A stretch of DNA of 28,190 bases. Origin: Acanthaster planci. Taxonomy: Eukaryota; Echinodermata; Asteroidea; Valvatida; Acanthasteridae. The stretch lies in NCBI RefSeq assembly GCF_001949145.1, contig NW_019091800.1:19800-47989 (forward strand), read 5' to 3'. This document shows positions 1 through 10,522 of this stretch, piece by piece. The position numbers and the translations under genes are program-made. The notes under the pieces are model-generated. The model was not told where the DNA came from. It made no database searches and saw nothing but the letters and a program-made list of their open reading frames with translations. How positions within the stretch are numbered: position 1 is the stretch's first letter; every line of letters starts with the position of its first letter.

Positions 1-723
1 ACATTGATATGTTGAGGATAAGGCTAACGCACTTGTTTCTTTGATCAACTGGACTATGAACTTCATTTGATTTGAGCACTTCTTGGTTGCACTCAGATGG
101 ATAGGATAGCTTAATATTTCTACCAATATTTATGCTATATTATCTAATCCAGCGGTTAAAATGTATCAGTATAGAATCAATAAATTTTGAAGGATCATAC
201 CAAGTCGTTGTCCCCAAAGCACTATCTTCTCTACACGCAGTGCAACCAATGAGTTTGGTTCGGATAGTTACAGACCTTAATCATAATGCTGCATGTATGT
301 GTCTTGCTCCGTGTAGATCTTAGGCAATAGAAAATCAACTTCGTATTTTGATGAAAGGGAACAGAATACTTTCCCCTCAGACTCAGTTCGGGTACATTAC
401 TTTGAATGGTAGAAAAGCATGTTGGCTGTCCCATGATAGAGGCCTAGGCCTATACTAGCATGTCCTTACTATAGACGCTTTTAGCGTCGATCTGCACACT
501 TCCGCGTTTGAAAACGAGGCTGTATGTGTCAGCTTCAATTCTTAATACGATCAGACGATTGAAAGTAAGAAGCCAAGACACAAAATACATAAAGGTATGT
601 TAAATTCAGATTTTCAGGCTGTGGAAGAATCTTTCAGGATGACTCGACACGTAAAATCAAAAGAAAAAATAACGACAATTGACCGCGAACTAACGTACCT
701 GCGATGGTCGCGTATCTTGTCCA
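1..723. other. Host-like non-coding DNA
   Basis: No coding region, repeat array or RNA gene that I can support. Short open frames on both strands overlap one another, have no recognisable motif and no codon pattern, and are best treated as chance. Composition is moderately AT-rich, like the rest of the first 5 kb. Confidence 0.5.
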
Positions 724-789
724 GTAGGCGTGGTTTAAACTGAAGTGGCGTCACACCTTCGAACCGGATACTCCATGTACTGTGTGTGG
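724..789 (+). repeat. Left arm of distant inverted repeat (dispersed repeat family)
   Basis: About 60 bases, including GGCGTGGTTTAAACTGAAGT, recur in inverted orientation at 4771-4831. The match continues imperfectly through TCGAACCGGATAC here against the reverse complement of CTGTATCTGGTTCGTAAG there. The arms are about 4 kb apart. They are either two copies of one dispersed repeat or the ends of a larger mobile unit enclosing the SINE, the palindrome and the lectin exon. I saw no target-site duplication to decide this. Confidence 0.6.
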
Positions 790-2955
790 ACTCCGCGGGC
801 GCGCGCGACTAAGTTCAACACAGAGAGCCTCGGTTTCGATGCAAATATGCGCAGACAGCGCTACTGTGAAACCCCTCTGTACTGGTAATGAAAGTCTGTC
901 CCCAGGTTACCAACGGTTTGACCTACACTTTGTGAAATCGTTTTTTAAAAAAACCTTAATTTAATTCCATTCTCGAAAATGGCCCCATGATTTTGGTGTC
1001 GTCCGTCCAGATCAAGTGCTTTAGTCTGGGAAAGCCATGGTAGACTGCAATTTCAGGCCCCATCTTTTAATCCGTCATAGTTCACTGCCTGCTCTCTGAT
1101 TTGGCCCCCGCAAATAGGAATTCAAATCCCGTATTTAAAGCAAGCACTGAAACTGGTGCTTCCCAGACATAGCACACTGACCTTCTCCAACCAGAATTAA
1201 CCAGGACGAATTCATTGGGATCCAGATTGGAGCAGTTTGCGAAAATTCCCTTTGTGGAGGGAGATCTTCGGGGAGCCTCCGGATCAGACTTCCCAGAAAC
1301 ACAGCGTTTCTCCGTCCCCTGGCCTGACCAATATAGGAGGCAAGTTTGCACTGCAGAAACGCGTGGCCCACGTCCAGGCACTCCAGGTTCTGAAGACTTC
1401 CCCCGGTCCTTACGGAAAGCACTGTTAGAGAACAACCAAAATGACATCGTTTATAGTACGCACTGAGGACGACTCAACTGTCAAACAATAACAAAGTGTG
1501 CACGCTATCCACGAAACGTCTTACAACGAAGCCATTTTGGTTGTTTTCGAGCTTTGCCTTACGTCTTGATGTCCCACGTCAACAAGAACGCGCGTCGGTG
1601 CGGCACAACAGCAGTTTTGATATGTCAATCCCTAAACCTTTACTGCCATCTTGAATGAACGGACAAAAATAGCTGAAAAATTCAGGCTATTGTTTCTGTC
1701 CCAAAATGCACATTTTACACCATCAGTAATATACAGGAGGCACTTTCATAGAGTAATGAATACAAGTATTTACATTTGATGTGTTAGTACTCGTATAAGG
1801 ATTATTAACACTTTGGAATGTATCCTTTTAATTTTGTACTTAATACGGCCAGCCTTTTTTGTCTTCATAGTTGGTAAAAAAAAAACGCTTTTGACGTTGC
1901 AAAGATAAGGTGCATGAACTAACCTTGAGTGCTTTGACAATTTTGTCCAAATCAATTTTCACTGTATGTTCCGAAACGTAAAACTGTATGACTGTTTTGT
2001 TGGCAACAGCGATCCAATTGATTTATTTCAATAGGACATTGAGCCCTCTGATCCATGTGCATCTCAAGAGTTTTTTCTGAGAAAGATAAAGCATTCATGA
2101 GCAACGAACTTATATAAATCGTAGCAGAAAGTCAGTTTCCATTTATTCCATACAGTTTTGTGATTTTTTCACCCTTTATCTCTTTTTCCATTTCTTTTAC
2201 TTTTTTTCTTCTTTTCTATTGTTTTTCAGTTTCTGATACAAAGTTCAATTATTATTTTAAGTCGTTTATCTGACTTTCCTTAACAGTCTACCTTTAGATT
2301 CCTATCCCTTGATTTACGTTTGTATTTTCAACCTTAAGTTGATTGGCCAGTAGGACTTCTCTTAATTGATAGGTCTTACTTAGTCTACATTTTATGCCAA
2401 CAGATGGAAGTAAGTTTTTGTTGGTTCCTTTTGCCAACGCAACAATACTTCTATCTGCATAGCGCAGACCCTTGATTATGTTGCACAATATCATACCATT
2501 AGAGCAAACAACATCAAAGATTAACCATGATAGCTCGGTCAATACATCCACAGTTCATGTTTGATTGGACTATGCAACTTTGATAGCATCGAACTGTGTC
2601 CAGACAAGAATAGATTCAACACATATCTGGGGAACCCCGAAGCACTTGCACAAGTCTTTCCTTAATACCTTTTAACTCTCTGTTGCTGAGATGAGACGTA
2701 AATCTCAACCACGGAGCTCTATCTCCCTGACATTTGGTCTACTGACAGGTAAGAGTTGCCTGTTTGAACACACGTTGGCCAGTTTTCGTGACCTATTTCT
2801 AGAGTATAGCTTTTTGGGGGTAAATTATTCGTGTAGGGCGTTCTGTTCATAAAGCACTTAGCCTTGACGCCCATGGTAGGCCCTGTAGTTCATAAGCCTG
2901 TCAAAAGCTGCACAGACAACTTGAGGCTGTGACAGTTTCAAAGCATAATGTGATA
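790..2955. other. Host-like non-coding DNA
   Basis: No supportable gene. Bases 1080-1460 are more GC-rich and open on both strands at once, but no protein motif is visible. A long pyrimidine tract at about 2160-2227 ends in TTTTTCAG and would be a good 3' splice site. The sequence after it does not read as an exon, so I leave it as a low-complexity tract. Confidence 0.45.
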
Positions 2956-2959
2956 CTAC

Positions 2960-3124
2960 CTGTCGAGGAAATTAAAACCGGGGATAATATTCCGGGTAAC
3001 ACCCACGGAAACAGGTAGGGAATAAAACCCAATCTACTTGTGGGCAGAACACGGAATTGAACCTGGGCCTCATCAAGGGTTAATAACAGCGAGGAACGGG
3101 TCACTACTCTACCGAGGGGCTGGT
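2960..3124 (-). repeat. tRNA-derived SINE-like element
   Basis: On the minus strand the head resembles a tRNA gene. There is a box-A-like CCTCGGTAGAGT near 3105-3117 and, about 40 bases further in, a box-B-like GGTTCAATTCC at 3053-3063. These are RNA polymerase III internal promoter elements. The remaining tRNA sequence does not form a convincing cloverleaf, and a non-tRNA body follows towards 2960. This combination is typical of a SINE rather than a working tRNA gene. The exact 3' end and tail are not clear. Confidence 0.55.
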
Positions 3125-4560
3125 TTTAACGAACATCACCCAAGAACCTTACGCTGACTAGGTTTACAGCGCGTCCAAAAATGACAGGAATTTACTCGTC
3201 ATTGTTCGCTCTCGTGGGGGGGGGTATTTGCTCTACACTTTAACTGTTTGCCCATGGAGGAAGGACACAGAAGGAGTTTGAACTGCCTGGGCTAGAACAT
3301 CTGGCCAAATACCGCTTTCTGACATACCCAGTATGTCCACAGCCAGAGTGCAGCGCACGCCTGCTACTCACCACCTGTTTTGCAACCATAAGCCCTCTTT
3401 GTACTCTATGATCGTCGCCGCAAAGTCCAAAAAAATTCCTGATATTAGACCTACTTTTGCCATCATTAATAAATGATGGCAAAAGTAGGTCTAATATCAG
3501 GAATTTTTCTCTCTCTATTTCCTGGTCACATCGATAGTTTGTATTTAATTGCAAGCAAAAAATTACAAGTATTGCCAGGATATTACTGGCCCCGCTTGTC
3601 TGGCTAAGATGCAGGCAGCAATAAGGCATTTTTGGAATGTTTTCTATTATTCGTCAGACGCGGCGGCGACCATCATTGGACGCTTTGAAGTGCGTGAGTT
3701 ACAACTCCTTCTGTGTCCTTCCTCCATGGTTTGCCAAGGTCTTAAAACGACAAAAAGACCCATCATCCATTCCAAATAAGTTGAACATCTTGCTGTAAGT
3801 CCTTGTCCGTATTTGTTAGTTCCTAAAATCTGCCGGACATTCCAGGAGGATGGGGAGGGGGTCGTTACATCCCACTACACTTTTTTGAGGGGGGGATCAC
3901 CTCCCCATCTATTTGAGTCACTGACCACTGACCATAAACACCTGTAGCCTGCACCAACGGCTTCTAACCTGCCAGCGTCACGGTATCACCTGTAATTGAG
4001 GTCGTGGTCAAGCGTGATGAGCTTCGGAAATCACCCCCACCCAACCTCCAATTTCCAACACAGATTTATGCCACTGCTCTTTAGGACATGTTATTGCTTT
4101 CTAATGGTTGTTATAGCACTATGTCTAGTAACTGAAATGTACTTCCACGTGCACAAGGAAGTGCTGTAAATTTTTGCTCCAGAAGGAGTATATAAAATGG
4201 TGATGTCCATATAAGGAACGGTGGAGATTTCTTGTAACATGTTGGGGAATGGGGAAAAGTGGCTGGATGACTTGCCCTACTCTGGAAATTTGAAAACAAT
4301 ATTATAGGGTCGATGTTCATGAGAGAGATGTATATCTGTAACGTGCATCAAATTCAAGCAGAATCTTATATCAGAATGGTAAATTAATGGCTTTCAAAAT
4401 TGCTTTCCCTTTTCAGTGATATATATTGCAAACACTTTAGTCGTTGGGAAATCTTAAAAATTCTTCACAATCCGATTAATTTTTTTAGACCTAGCTCATT
4501 TGGTTTGTGAACGGGGTGTCAAGTGATTTCTGTGTATGAAATTTTTTCCCATTTTCTCAG
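3125..4560. other. Host intergenic/intronic DNA upstream of lectin exon
   Basis: Apart from the palindrome at 3431-3508, this holds no gene I can support. It contains a G run near 3220 and GC-skewed tracts near 3850-3900. The last bases, TTCCCATTTTCTCAG, form the 3' splice site of the following exon, so at least the right part is probably intron. Confidence 0.45.
3431..3508. repeat. Perfect 37-bp inverted repeat with 4-base loop
   Basis: Bases 3431-3467 and 3472-3508 are exact reverse complements (left arm begins AAAAATTCCTGATATTAGAC) separated by AATA. The stem has no mismatch. It does not lie in a coding region. Perfect arms argue for a recent foldback event, a small foldback transposon remnant, or an inverted-chimera artefact. 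A microRNA precursor would normally show bulges. Confidence 0.9.
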
Positions 4561-4749
4561 TGGTGATAGGGGCGGCATCTGCACAGACGGGCGGGTGTGA
4601 ACCCGGTTGGTCGAGGTCACCTGACAAGTGTTTCGGCTTGTTTGGCAACGACATCGATGGGGCAGAGCGCTTAACGTGGTCCCAAGCCGACGAAGCCTGC
4701 AGGGCTATGGGGGCGAATCTTGCCAAAATACTGGAGGAAAAAATGCAAC
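4561..4749 (+). CDS. Internal exon of a secreted C-type lectin-like domain protein
   Basis: This is a 189-base exon bounded by a strong acceptor (TTCCCATTTTCTCAG) and donor (C/GTAAGT). Both borders are in phase 1. The reading frame begins in a hydrophobic stretch ending AASAQ, which fits the end of a signal peptide. It continues with a typical start of a C-type lectin-like domain: CEPGW, then DKCF, then LTWSQADEACRAMGANLAKI. The cysteine spacing and the W...A...C...GA.L pattern are family hallmarks. The carbohydrate-binding half of the domain would be in later exons, which are not visible before element A begins at about 5.1 kb; they may be displaced beyond it or the gene may be a relic. An apparent upstream ATG at 4536 lies in the pyrimidine tract and is not a likely start. 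Confidence 0.75.
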
Positions 4750-4770
4750 GTAAGTTCTCTTCGCTCATTA

Positions 4771-4831
4771 CCACACCATAATCTGTATCTGGTTCGTAAG
4801 TGTGAGGTCACTTCAGTTTAAACCACGCCCA
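4771..4831 (-). repeat. Right arm of distant inverted repeat
   Basis: Inverted partner of 724-789, sharing ACTTCAGTTTAAACCACGCC on this strand. It lies 20 bases after the lectin splice donor, so the repeat sits inside the lectin intron. Confidence 0.6.
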
Positions 4832-5080
4832 CCGCACACGTGCACTGCACATAGGGTTACATGTATTGATCGCCGTTTATGTGGAAGCATGGAACCGGAA
4901 GTAGTAGGTGTCTAGGACAGTTCAAGATCAGCAAAACCCTCCTATAGGTACCTGACCCCCCTCAGTCGGCAAAAATCCCAACTCCAGATCAACTTTCGCC
5001 AATCCCCAGGAAAAAAGACGCCAGCCGACTACATCGCACAAAAGGGGCCAAGTTTTTCACCGGGCTCTCCAGGAAGAAAA
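4832..5080. other. Host/element boundary zone
   Basis: No gene. The left end of element A must lie between here and the PolB start at 5169. I could not find a terminal repeat like that of element B, and the window ends before A's right end, so no partner repeat is available to fix the boundary. Confidence 0.4.
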
Positions 5081-5081
5081 A

Positions 5082-5119
5082 AAAGCCTCATTCTCCCTCA
5101 ATCGGAAGAATGAGGCTTT
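5082..5119. terminator. 13-bp hairpin at left edge of element A
   Basis: AAAGCCTCATTCT (5082-5094) pairs perfectly with AGAATGAGGCTTT (5107-5119) around a 12-base loop. Read on the minus strand the stem is followed by a T-rich run, the layout of a hairpin-plus-oligoT signal. It lies about 50 bases before the PolB start codon. A role as a terminus or replication structure is equally possible. Confidence 0.5.
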
Positions 5120-5151
5120 GAGAAAAAATTGGAATTAAATTTATAAAACCC

Positions 5152-5168
5152 TCATTATAAATAGACAC
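5152..5168 (+). promoter_or_regulatory. TATA-like motif before PolB of element A
   Basis: CATTATAAAT lies a few bases before the start codon at 5169. It is an instance of the TATTATAAAA-like motif found in front of many other genes of elements A and B. Confidence 0.45.
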
Positions 5169-6705
5169 ATGAATGCAGAAACTAGATCACAACGACGCCC
5201 TGTCTTAACGGGGTATAGTCGACTTAAATAAATCATTTTTATCTGACTTCGTCAGACAATATAACATTACCTTATTATCCCCTCGTAAAAAGGTCTCACA
5301 AAGCCCGAACTCATACGAGCGATTCAAGCAAGCCAATAGCAATTTACTCGTTTACGAGTGAAAATAACCCCAAAAACATGTCGAAGACGTTGAAGCTTAC
5401 GAGCAAAGAGGCTCTGGCTGGGTGTCCAATAAAGTCATTGCGTTTTATATCAACGTGGTGCGGTATAACCCAGTAGGATCGACTTACATACCATTACCTA
5501 AAGAACGATCATCAACGTTCAAAACAAAATGGATCAAGAGTGCATTTGCTGGGCGTTAAGAGCTGCGCTAGGTTTATATTCCTACAATATCAAACATCAG
5601 TTAGCAACTAACCCTAATTACAAAACAAACAACTAACCCTAATTACAAAATAAACAACGAACGCACTTCGACGTACACGACAAACGATGGTTTAAATTTT
5701 GCAAACATGAACTTCCCTACACTTATTTCACAAATTCGACGCATCGAATCACAGAACAACTTGGCGATCAATGTATTCGGTTTCGGTTACACGAGCAAAG
5801 ACGATGTGTTCATACTTCACAAGACCAAATACACTGCCGAGTTGATCAACTAACTTTATTTCACTCGAGGTGAAACAGCTCATTATTGTTGGATAAAGAA
5901 CCTCTCTCGGTTGACTAGTGCCATTAACAATCACGACGGTGAATCATACGGGTGTTTCAATTGTATGTCTCACTTTCAAGTCAACAAAGACTCGACAGAC
6001 ATAAAGAAGATTGCTTAGGAATGGACACGGCGCCTTGCAAAGTCGAATTACCTGTAAAGGGTCAACATATTCTCAAGTTTGAAAACTACAAAAATAAACA
6101 AAGGCGCCGTGTGTCATCTACGCGGATTTCGAGTCTGTTTAATGAAACATTTGCAGATCCAATGCCTATCATTTGGTCACACAAGTTACAAAAACACCCC
6201 GACAAATGCAACCGCTGCTGGATTTGTGAAAACAAAAGAATCACAGTGTCGGTGTCTTATCCCAGACGAGCCAAAAACTAAAGACGACAAAATACTCTTT
6301 AGCTTCAAAAACGATCGCAGTTTCACAGAGTACAAATGTATGATCTGTGAGAAGCCCATCAACAAGTTTCACAAAGTCCGAGATCATTGCCACATCACGG
6401 GTAAGTACAGGGGTCCAGTACATGCCCATTGGCATCTAAAACTCCGAGTCGTGCAAAATCGAACGCCTATTCCGGTGATCTTACACAAGTTAGAAAAGTA
6501 CGACGCACATTTAATCATACACGGTGTTCACGTTTTTAACGGTGGTAAAATAAACGTCATTGCGAAAAATACCGAAAATTACGTTTCGTTTTCATTTGGC
6601 TAACTTAGATTTCTAGACTCGTTTCATTTCATGGCAGCGTCACTCGATCGATTGGTTAAAACTGTTCCCCTAGCGATTTCAAATTACTCCCCGAGAGATT
6701 TCACT
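5169..6705 (+). pseudogene. PolB: Protein-primed family-B DNA polymerase, element A, N-terminal part (broken)
   Basis: This is the 5' part of the replicative polymerase of a Polinton/Maverick-type element. The start at 5169 is chosen because the first residues (MNAET, then PVL) align with the start of the B copy at 7080 (MNKET, then PVL). Recognisable blocks are an AIQASQ segment near 5325, YINVVRYNPVGSTYIPLP near 5450, LAINVFGFGYTSKDD near 5765 and HYCWIKNLSRL near 5880. The exonuclease motif I YADFES lies near 6120, followed by a zinc-binding stretch with CMICEK and DHCHITGKYRG near 6335-6410. Frameshifts and stops break it many times. Compared with B, about 80 residues after YADFES are missing, and a 25-base unit is duplicated at 5606-5655. 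The last block, SPRDF in one frame and LPERF in another, stops where element B is inserted. Confidence 0.85.
5606..5655 (+). repeat. 25-bp tandem duplication inside PolB of element A
   Basis: Two head-to-tail copies of a 25-base unit starting AACTAACCCTAATTACAAAA differ by one base. The unit has no counterpart in the element B polymerase. It looks like a local slippage duplication in a decaying gene. Confidence 0.85.
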
Positions 6706-7037
6706 AGTATGGAAACGGTTGATTCTAGACGAACTTCCACCTCCAATACCTTTAACGACCCCCCATCCAAAAAATACCAAAGCTAGACCACGGCAAAATC
6801 GAAACCCCTTCCAACCCCCGCAATCCACTTTTTAAAATTTTAAAATTTATCCGTACCCTCTGGCGATCCGAAAACTAAATAAAATAATCTCGCCCTAAAT
6901 AAAATCCACGTTCCAATTTTGCCGTGACTTCGTTTTTCCGATTGCCGCGAAAAGGATCGATGAGGTATCGGAGGTGGAAGTTCTTCTAAAATCAACCGTT
7001 TCCATACTACTTAGGTCACGCTTTTGGTCTGGGTCTT
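6706..7037 (+). repeat. Left terminal inverted repeat of element B
   Basis: It starts AGTATGGAAACGGTTGATTC and is the inverted counterpart of 14529-14862. The core of about 300 bases (to 7008) is itself bounded by inverted ends, closing with TCAACCGTTTCCATACT. Homology with the right repeat continues beyond the core (CGCTTTTGGTCTGGGTCTT at 7019-7037), which argues for true terminal repeats rather than two independent small transposons. Termini AG...CT are those usual for Polintons. The expected 6-bp target duplication is not clear: the immediate flanks share only ACT, and the flanking PolB remnants share TTTC. Confidence 0.8.
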
Positions 7038-7079
7038 CAAGTTAGATTAAATATAAAGAAACCTTAATATTAAACAGGA

Positions 7080-9958
7080 ATGAATAAGGAGACCAAACTA
7101 AAACGTCAACCTGTTTTATCGGTTTTAGGCAGTTTAGAAAACCTTTCTTGGCGGATTTTGTTAAACGATATGATATCTCATTTCCGACACCAAAGCGTAA
7201 AACTCATACAAAGTCGGAACTCGTAAAAGCGATTCAAGCCAGTCAACGACAATTTAAAGATTTAACTCGTCAGTCTTATAATCAGCTTTTAAAAGTAGCT
7301 CAAGATAACGGCATTGATTTTACGGCTACGGGTACAAAAGGAAAAATATTACGGAAGGATTTGATCAACGCGATTAAATCGTATATTGACCCACGGGTTA
7401 TGGAGAGGTGGACATCCGTAGAATTAGGCGCTAGTTGATACCGAAGTTTTACGAAGACGACCTGATTCACTTTTTTGATTTTTATAAAAAGTACATCGAA
7501 GTCAAAGCACTCGCCGAGTTTAAGGAAACTGGGTCGTTAAAATTATAAACGGCGATTAAGATTCACTTTAAAATGGAAAATTCGGGAGCCGAGACTAAAG
7601 TGCGCGTTTTCACGTTTACAAGCCAAAATAAAGAAGCATTGTATCAACAAACTGAACAACATAAAGAAGACGTGGAAGCTCACGAGCAACGTGTTTCTGG
7701 CTGAGTGTTTGATAAAGTAAACGCTTTTTTTATTAACGTGGTAAAATACAACCCGGTTGGTGCGACTTATATTCCGCTACCAAAGTATTTAGCGCTTAAA
7801 GGGGTAATAATCAACGTTCAAAACAAAAATGACCAGGAATGCATCACAAAATAATTTAGCTATCAATGTATTTGGTTACTCGGCGACGGAAGGTACTTAC
7901 GCGCGCCGAAGAGGCCATTAATTTACTCTATTTTACCAAAGACGAAAAGAGCCATTATTGTTGGATTAAACACTTGTATAGGTTAATGTGCGGTGATACG
8001 AAACATACTAATAAATTATTTTGGTGCTTCAAATGCCTGTTACTTTTTCAAACAAAAGAAAGACTCGCTCGACATCAAGAGGATTGCCAAGGGTTAGATG
8101 CAGCTCCCTGTAAAGTCGAATTACCCGCCAAAGGCGAAAATATTCTGAAGTTTGAAAAATATAAAAACAAACAAAATGCACCTTTTGTGATTTACGCTGA
8201 TTTTGAGTCTGTTTTAGAAAAATTACCGCCAACAGATACAAACTCGGTCAAAACACAAATCCATAAGCCTTGCGGCTACTCATATGCGGTAGGCAGATGC
8301 GACGGTAAATGCACTTCACGCGAGATTAATAGAGGTATAGACGCAGGGGTTAAATTTGTGCAGTCGCTTTCCAGAGAAGTCAAAAAATTAATGAAACGTT
8401 TAAAAATAAAGAGCCGTTGGTTTGGTCACCTGAATTACAAAAAATCTACGAAAATTGTAATCACTGTTGGATCTGTGAAAAGCTAATCAGCAAGACAAAA
8501 GAATCTCAGCGTCAGTGTCCATTTCCAAATGAACCAAAAACAAAGGACAAAAAAGCCAAAAACAGTTCTGCAAACGAAGCTGGGTTCAGAGAATTGCTAT
8601 GTATGACGTGTGAAAAGCAACAAATTTAGAAAGGTCAGTGATCACTGTCACGTGACGGGTAAGCACCGAGGCCCCGCGCACGCCAGTTGTAATCTCAAGT
8701 TAAGAGTAGTGCTTTACCAAACACAAATCCCGGTGATTTTACACAACTTAGAAAACACGACGCCTATTTATTCATGCAGGGCATTCTCGAGTACAACTGG
8801 GAAGAAATAAAATTAATTGCTAAAAATATCGAGAACTACATTTCGTTTTCATTTGGCATCTCAGGTTCTTAGACTCCTTTCATTTCATGGCGGCTTCGCT
8901 AGATCGGTTGGTTAAAAATTGTTCACCCAATGATTTTAAATTACTTCGCGAAAGGTTTCCAGAAAATACAAATTTATTGTTGGAAAAGGGAATTTACCCT
9001 TACGAATATATCAATTCCTTTGATCGGTTCCAAGAGACGAGCTTACCACCAGTAGACGCTTTTAATAGTTCTCTGAAGCAGCCCACAGTGACCGAGCAAG
9101 AATACGCTCGTGCAGAGAAAGTATGGCAAGCATTTGGCTGTAAAAATCTAGGTGACTACCACGACCTATACGTGGAAACGGACGTGTTATTGCTGGCGCC
9201 TGTTTTTGAGAACTTCCGTAAAGTCTGTAAACTGAACTGTAAACTGTAAACTGAACTACGGCCTTGACCTATTACACGTCACCGGGCCTGTCGTGGGATG
9301 CGTTGTTAAAGCATTCAGGTATACAGTTGGAACTACTGACAGACATAAACAAGCATTTATTCTTTGAAATGGTAAAAAGAGGTGGCATCTCTAGTGTGGG
9401 TGCAAAGCGATATGCAAAGGCGAACAATACGAGTTTACCTGACTAGGACCCAAATCAACCGGAGTCTCATATCATGTACCTGGACGCAAATAAAACATAC
9501 GGCTGGGCCACGAGTCAATCGTAACCCGTGGGTGAGTTTCAGTGGCTAAAAAACTTAGACAAATTTACTCCCGAGTTTATTTCCAAGTTACTAGCAGAAG
9601 ACACGCGCAGTTACATGTTTGAAGTAAATTTAGACTATCCGCAACACCTACACGACAAACACAACGATTTCCCGCTGGCACCTGAAAATACATCAATTCC
9701 CAATGAATGGCTTGGAGTTACCAACAAAAATTAATCCGCGACGGAGAGCAAGTAACCTTGGTAGACAAACTCGTGACCACTTTAAGCACCAAACAAAAAT
9801 ATGTGGTTCACTACCGAACTTTACAAAAATATTTAGAGCTAGGATTAGAATTAAAAGAGGTACACCGCATCATGTCGTTTTAACAGAGGCCTTGGATGAA
9901 AAGCTACATCGATAAAAACAACGAATTGCGCAAATTGGCCAAATCTGATTTTGAGTTG
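7080..9958 (+). pseudogene. PolB: Protein-primed family-B DNA polymerase, element B (broken, C-terminus missing)
   Basis: Start ATG at 7080, about 40 bases inside the terminal repeat. Order of blocks: an N-terminal segment with KRKTHTKSELVKAIQASQRQ and then YNQLLKVAQDNGI...KGKILRKDLINAI (about 7190-7380), which resembles a SAP/Rho-N type nucleic-acid-binding fold; KFYEDDLIHFFDFYKKYIE (7450); VFDKVNAFFINVVKYNPVG (about 7705); HYCWIKHL (7950); exonuclease motif I YADFES (about 8195); and a zinc-binding stretch with CMTCEK and DHCHVTGKHRG (8600-8680). These are followed by LGDYHDLYVETDVLLLA (9150), YYTSPGLSWDALLKHSGIQ (9267) and a motif-A-like YLDANKTYGWA (9477). The gene is split by several frameshifts and stops, has lost about 70 residues at 7850, and carries a slippage repeat at 9228-9258. 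The palm motif with YTDTDS and everything after it are absent. Confidence 0.9.
9228..9258 (+). repeat. Short slippage repeat in PolB of element B
   Basis: Repeated CTGTAAACTG/AACTGTAAACT units expand the coding sequence and shift the frame between the VFENFRKV and YYTSPGLSWD blocks. Element A shows no such expansion at the corresponding site. Confidence 0.7.
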
Positions 9959-10500
9959 CGTCGGCAACGATAAAGCGATTGCCGACGCTTTTAAAAATCG
10001 ATACGCAATTCCTTCAGACACGCCAGACACCGCGCCGAGTACTCAATTTCGGATTTGACTTTGGAATACGGAGTTGTTACGAATCGAGACCTGGCCATAG
10101 CATTGGAAAAAACAAGCGGTAAACAAGTCGGACACGTTATGGAATATTAGCATCGACCAAACAATCAAGAGCTTAAAAGGCGTTTGAATATCAACATTGG
10201 AACGAGGTTCTTCGGAGAGTCGGACACCGAATCGGCTCGCGCGGTGGTGAAAGATTGAAACTTAATCGGATTGATATGCCTGAATATTTGAAAGATAAGT
10301 ACGGCTTGTGGCTCGATTTCAGAAGTTCCGACGATAACTCGGCTCACGGGTCGGGTAGACCACTCGGCGGCGGTGGCGACATATCGAGTCAGATGGAACG
10401 ACAGGCCGAAACCGCGGAACCGTTGACGATGTACGTGTTCTTGGTTATGGATTCTCAGTTAACGGTTGAAGACGGGAATTTTAAAAGCTTGGTTTATTAA
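9959..10500 (+). pseudogene. MCP: Major capsid protein, C-terminal remnant, element B
   Basis: It begins abruptly after the PolB remnant at a point matching the middle of the A capsid gene (NDKAIADAFKNRYAIP). It continues through SISDLTLEYGVVTN, KKQAVNKSDTLWNI, FEYQH and YLKDKYGLWLDFRSSDDNSA to the stop at 10498-10500. These blocks align with A's capsid gene at 19490-20298. About 45 residues present in A are missing near 10030, and several frame changes separate the blocks. Family knowledge: Polinton MCPs are double jelly-roll proteins that build the icosahedral shell. The PolB-to-MCP junction implies a deletion of several kilobases that also removed the integrase. Confidence 0.8.
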
Positions 10501-10522
10501 ATCAGAATTAAATTATATTGGA

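Noticed and set aside
1082-1466. Overlapping open frames on both strands in a GC-richer stretch
   Set aside because: Open on both strands simultaneously, no domain or motif, no splice context; likely composition-driven.
2294-2551. 85-residue minus-strand ORF
   Set aside because: No recognisable motif, no splice sites or neighbours supporting it; kept as non-coding.
3053-3124. A functional tRNA gene
   Set aside because: Box A and box B are present, but the arms do not pair as a cloverleaf and a non-tRNA body follows; a SINE explains it better.
5606-5655. Telomere-like repeat (contains AACCCTAA)
   Set aside because: Only two copies of a 25-base unit with one CCCTAA each, inside a pseudogene; local slippage, not telomeric.
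6706-7008. Two independent MITE insertions (6706-7008 and 14571-14862) instead of terminal repeats
   Set aside because: They are inverted to each other, exactly bound the foreign segment within A's PolB, and homology continues inward beyond the 300-base core.
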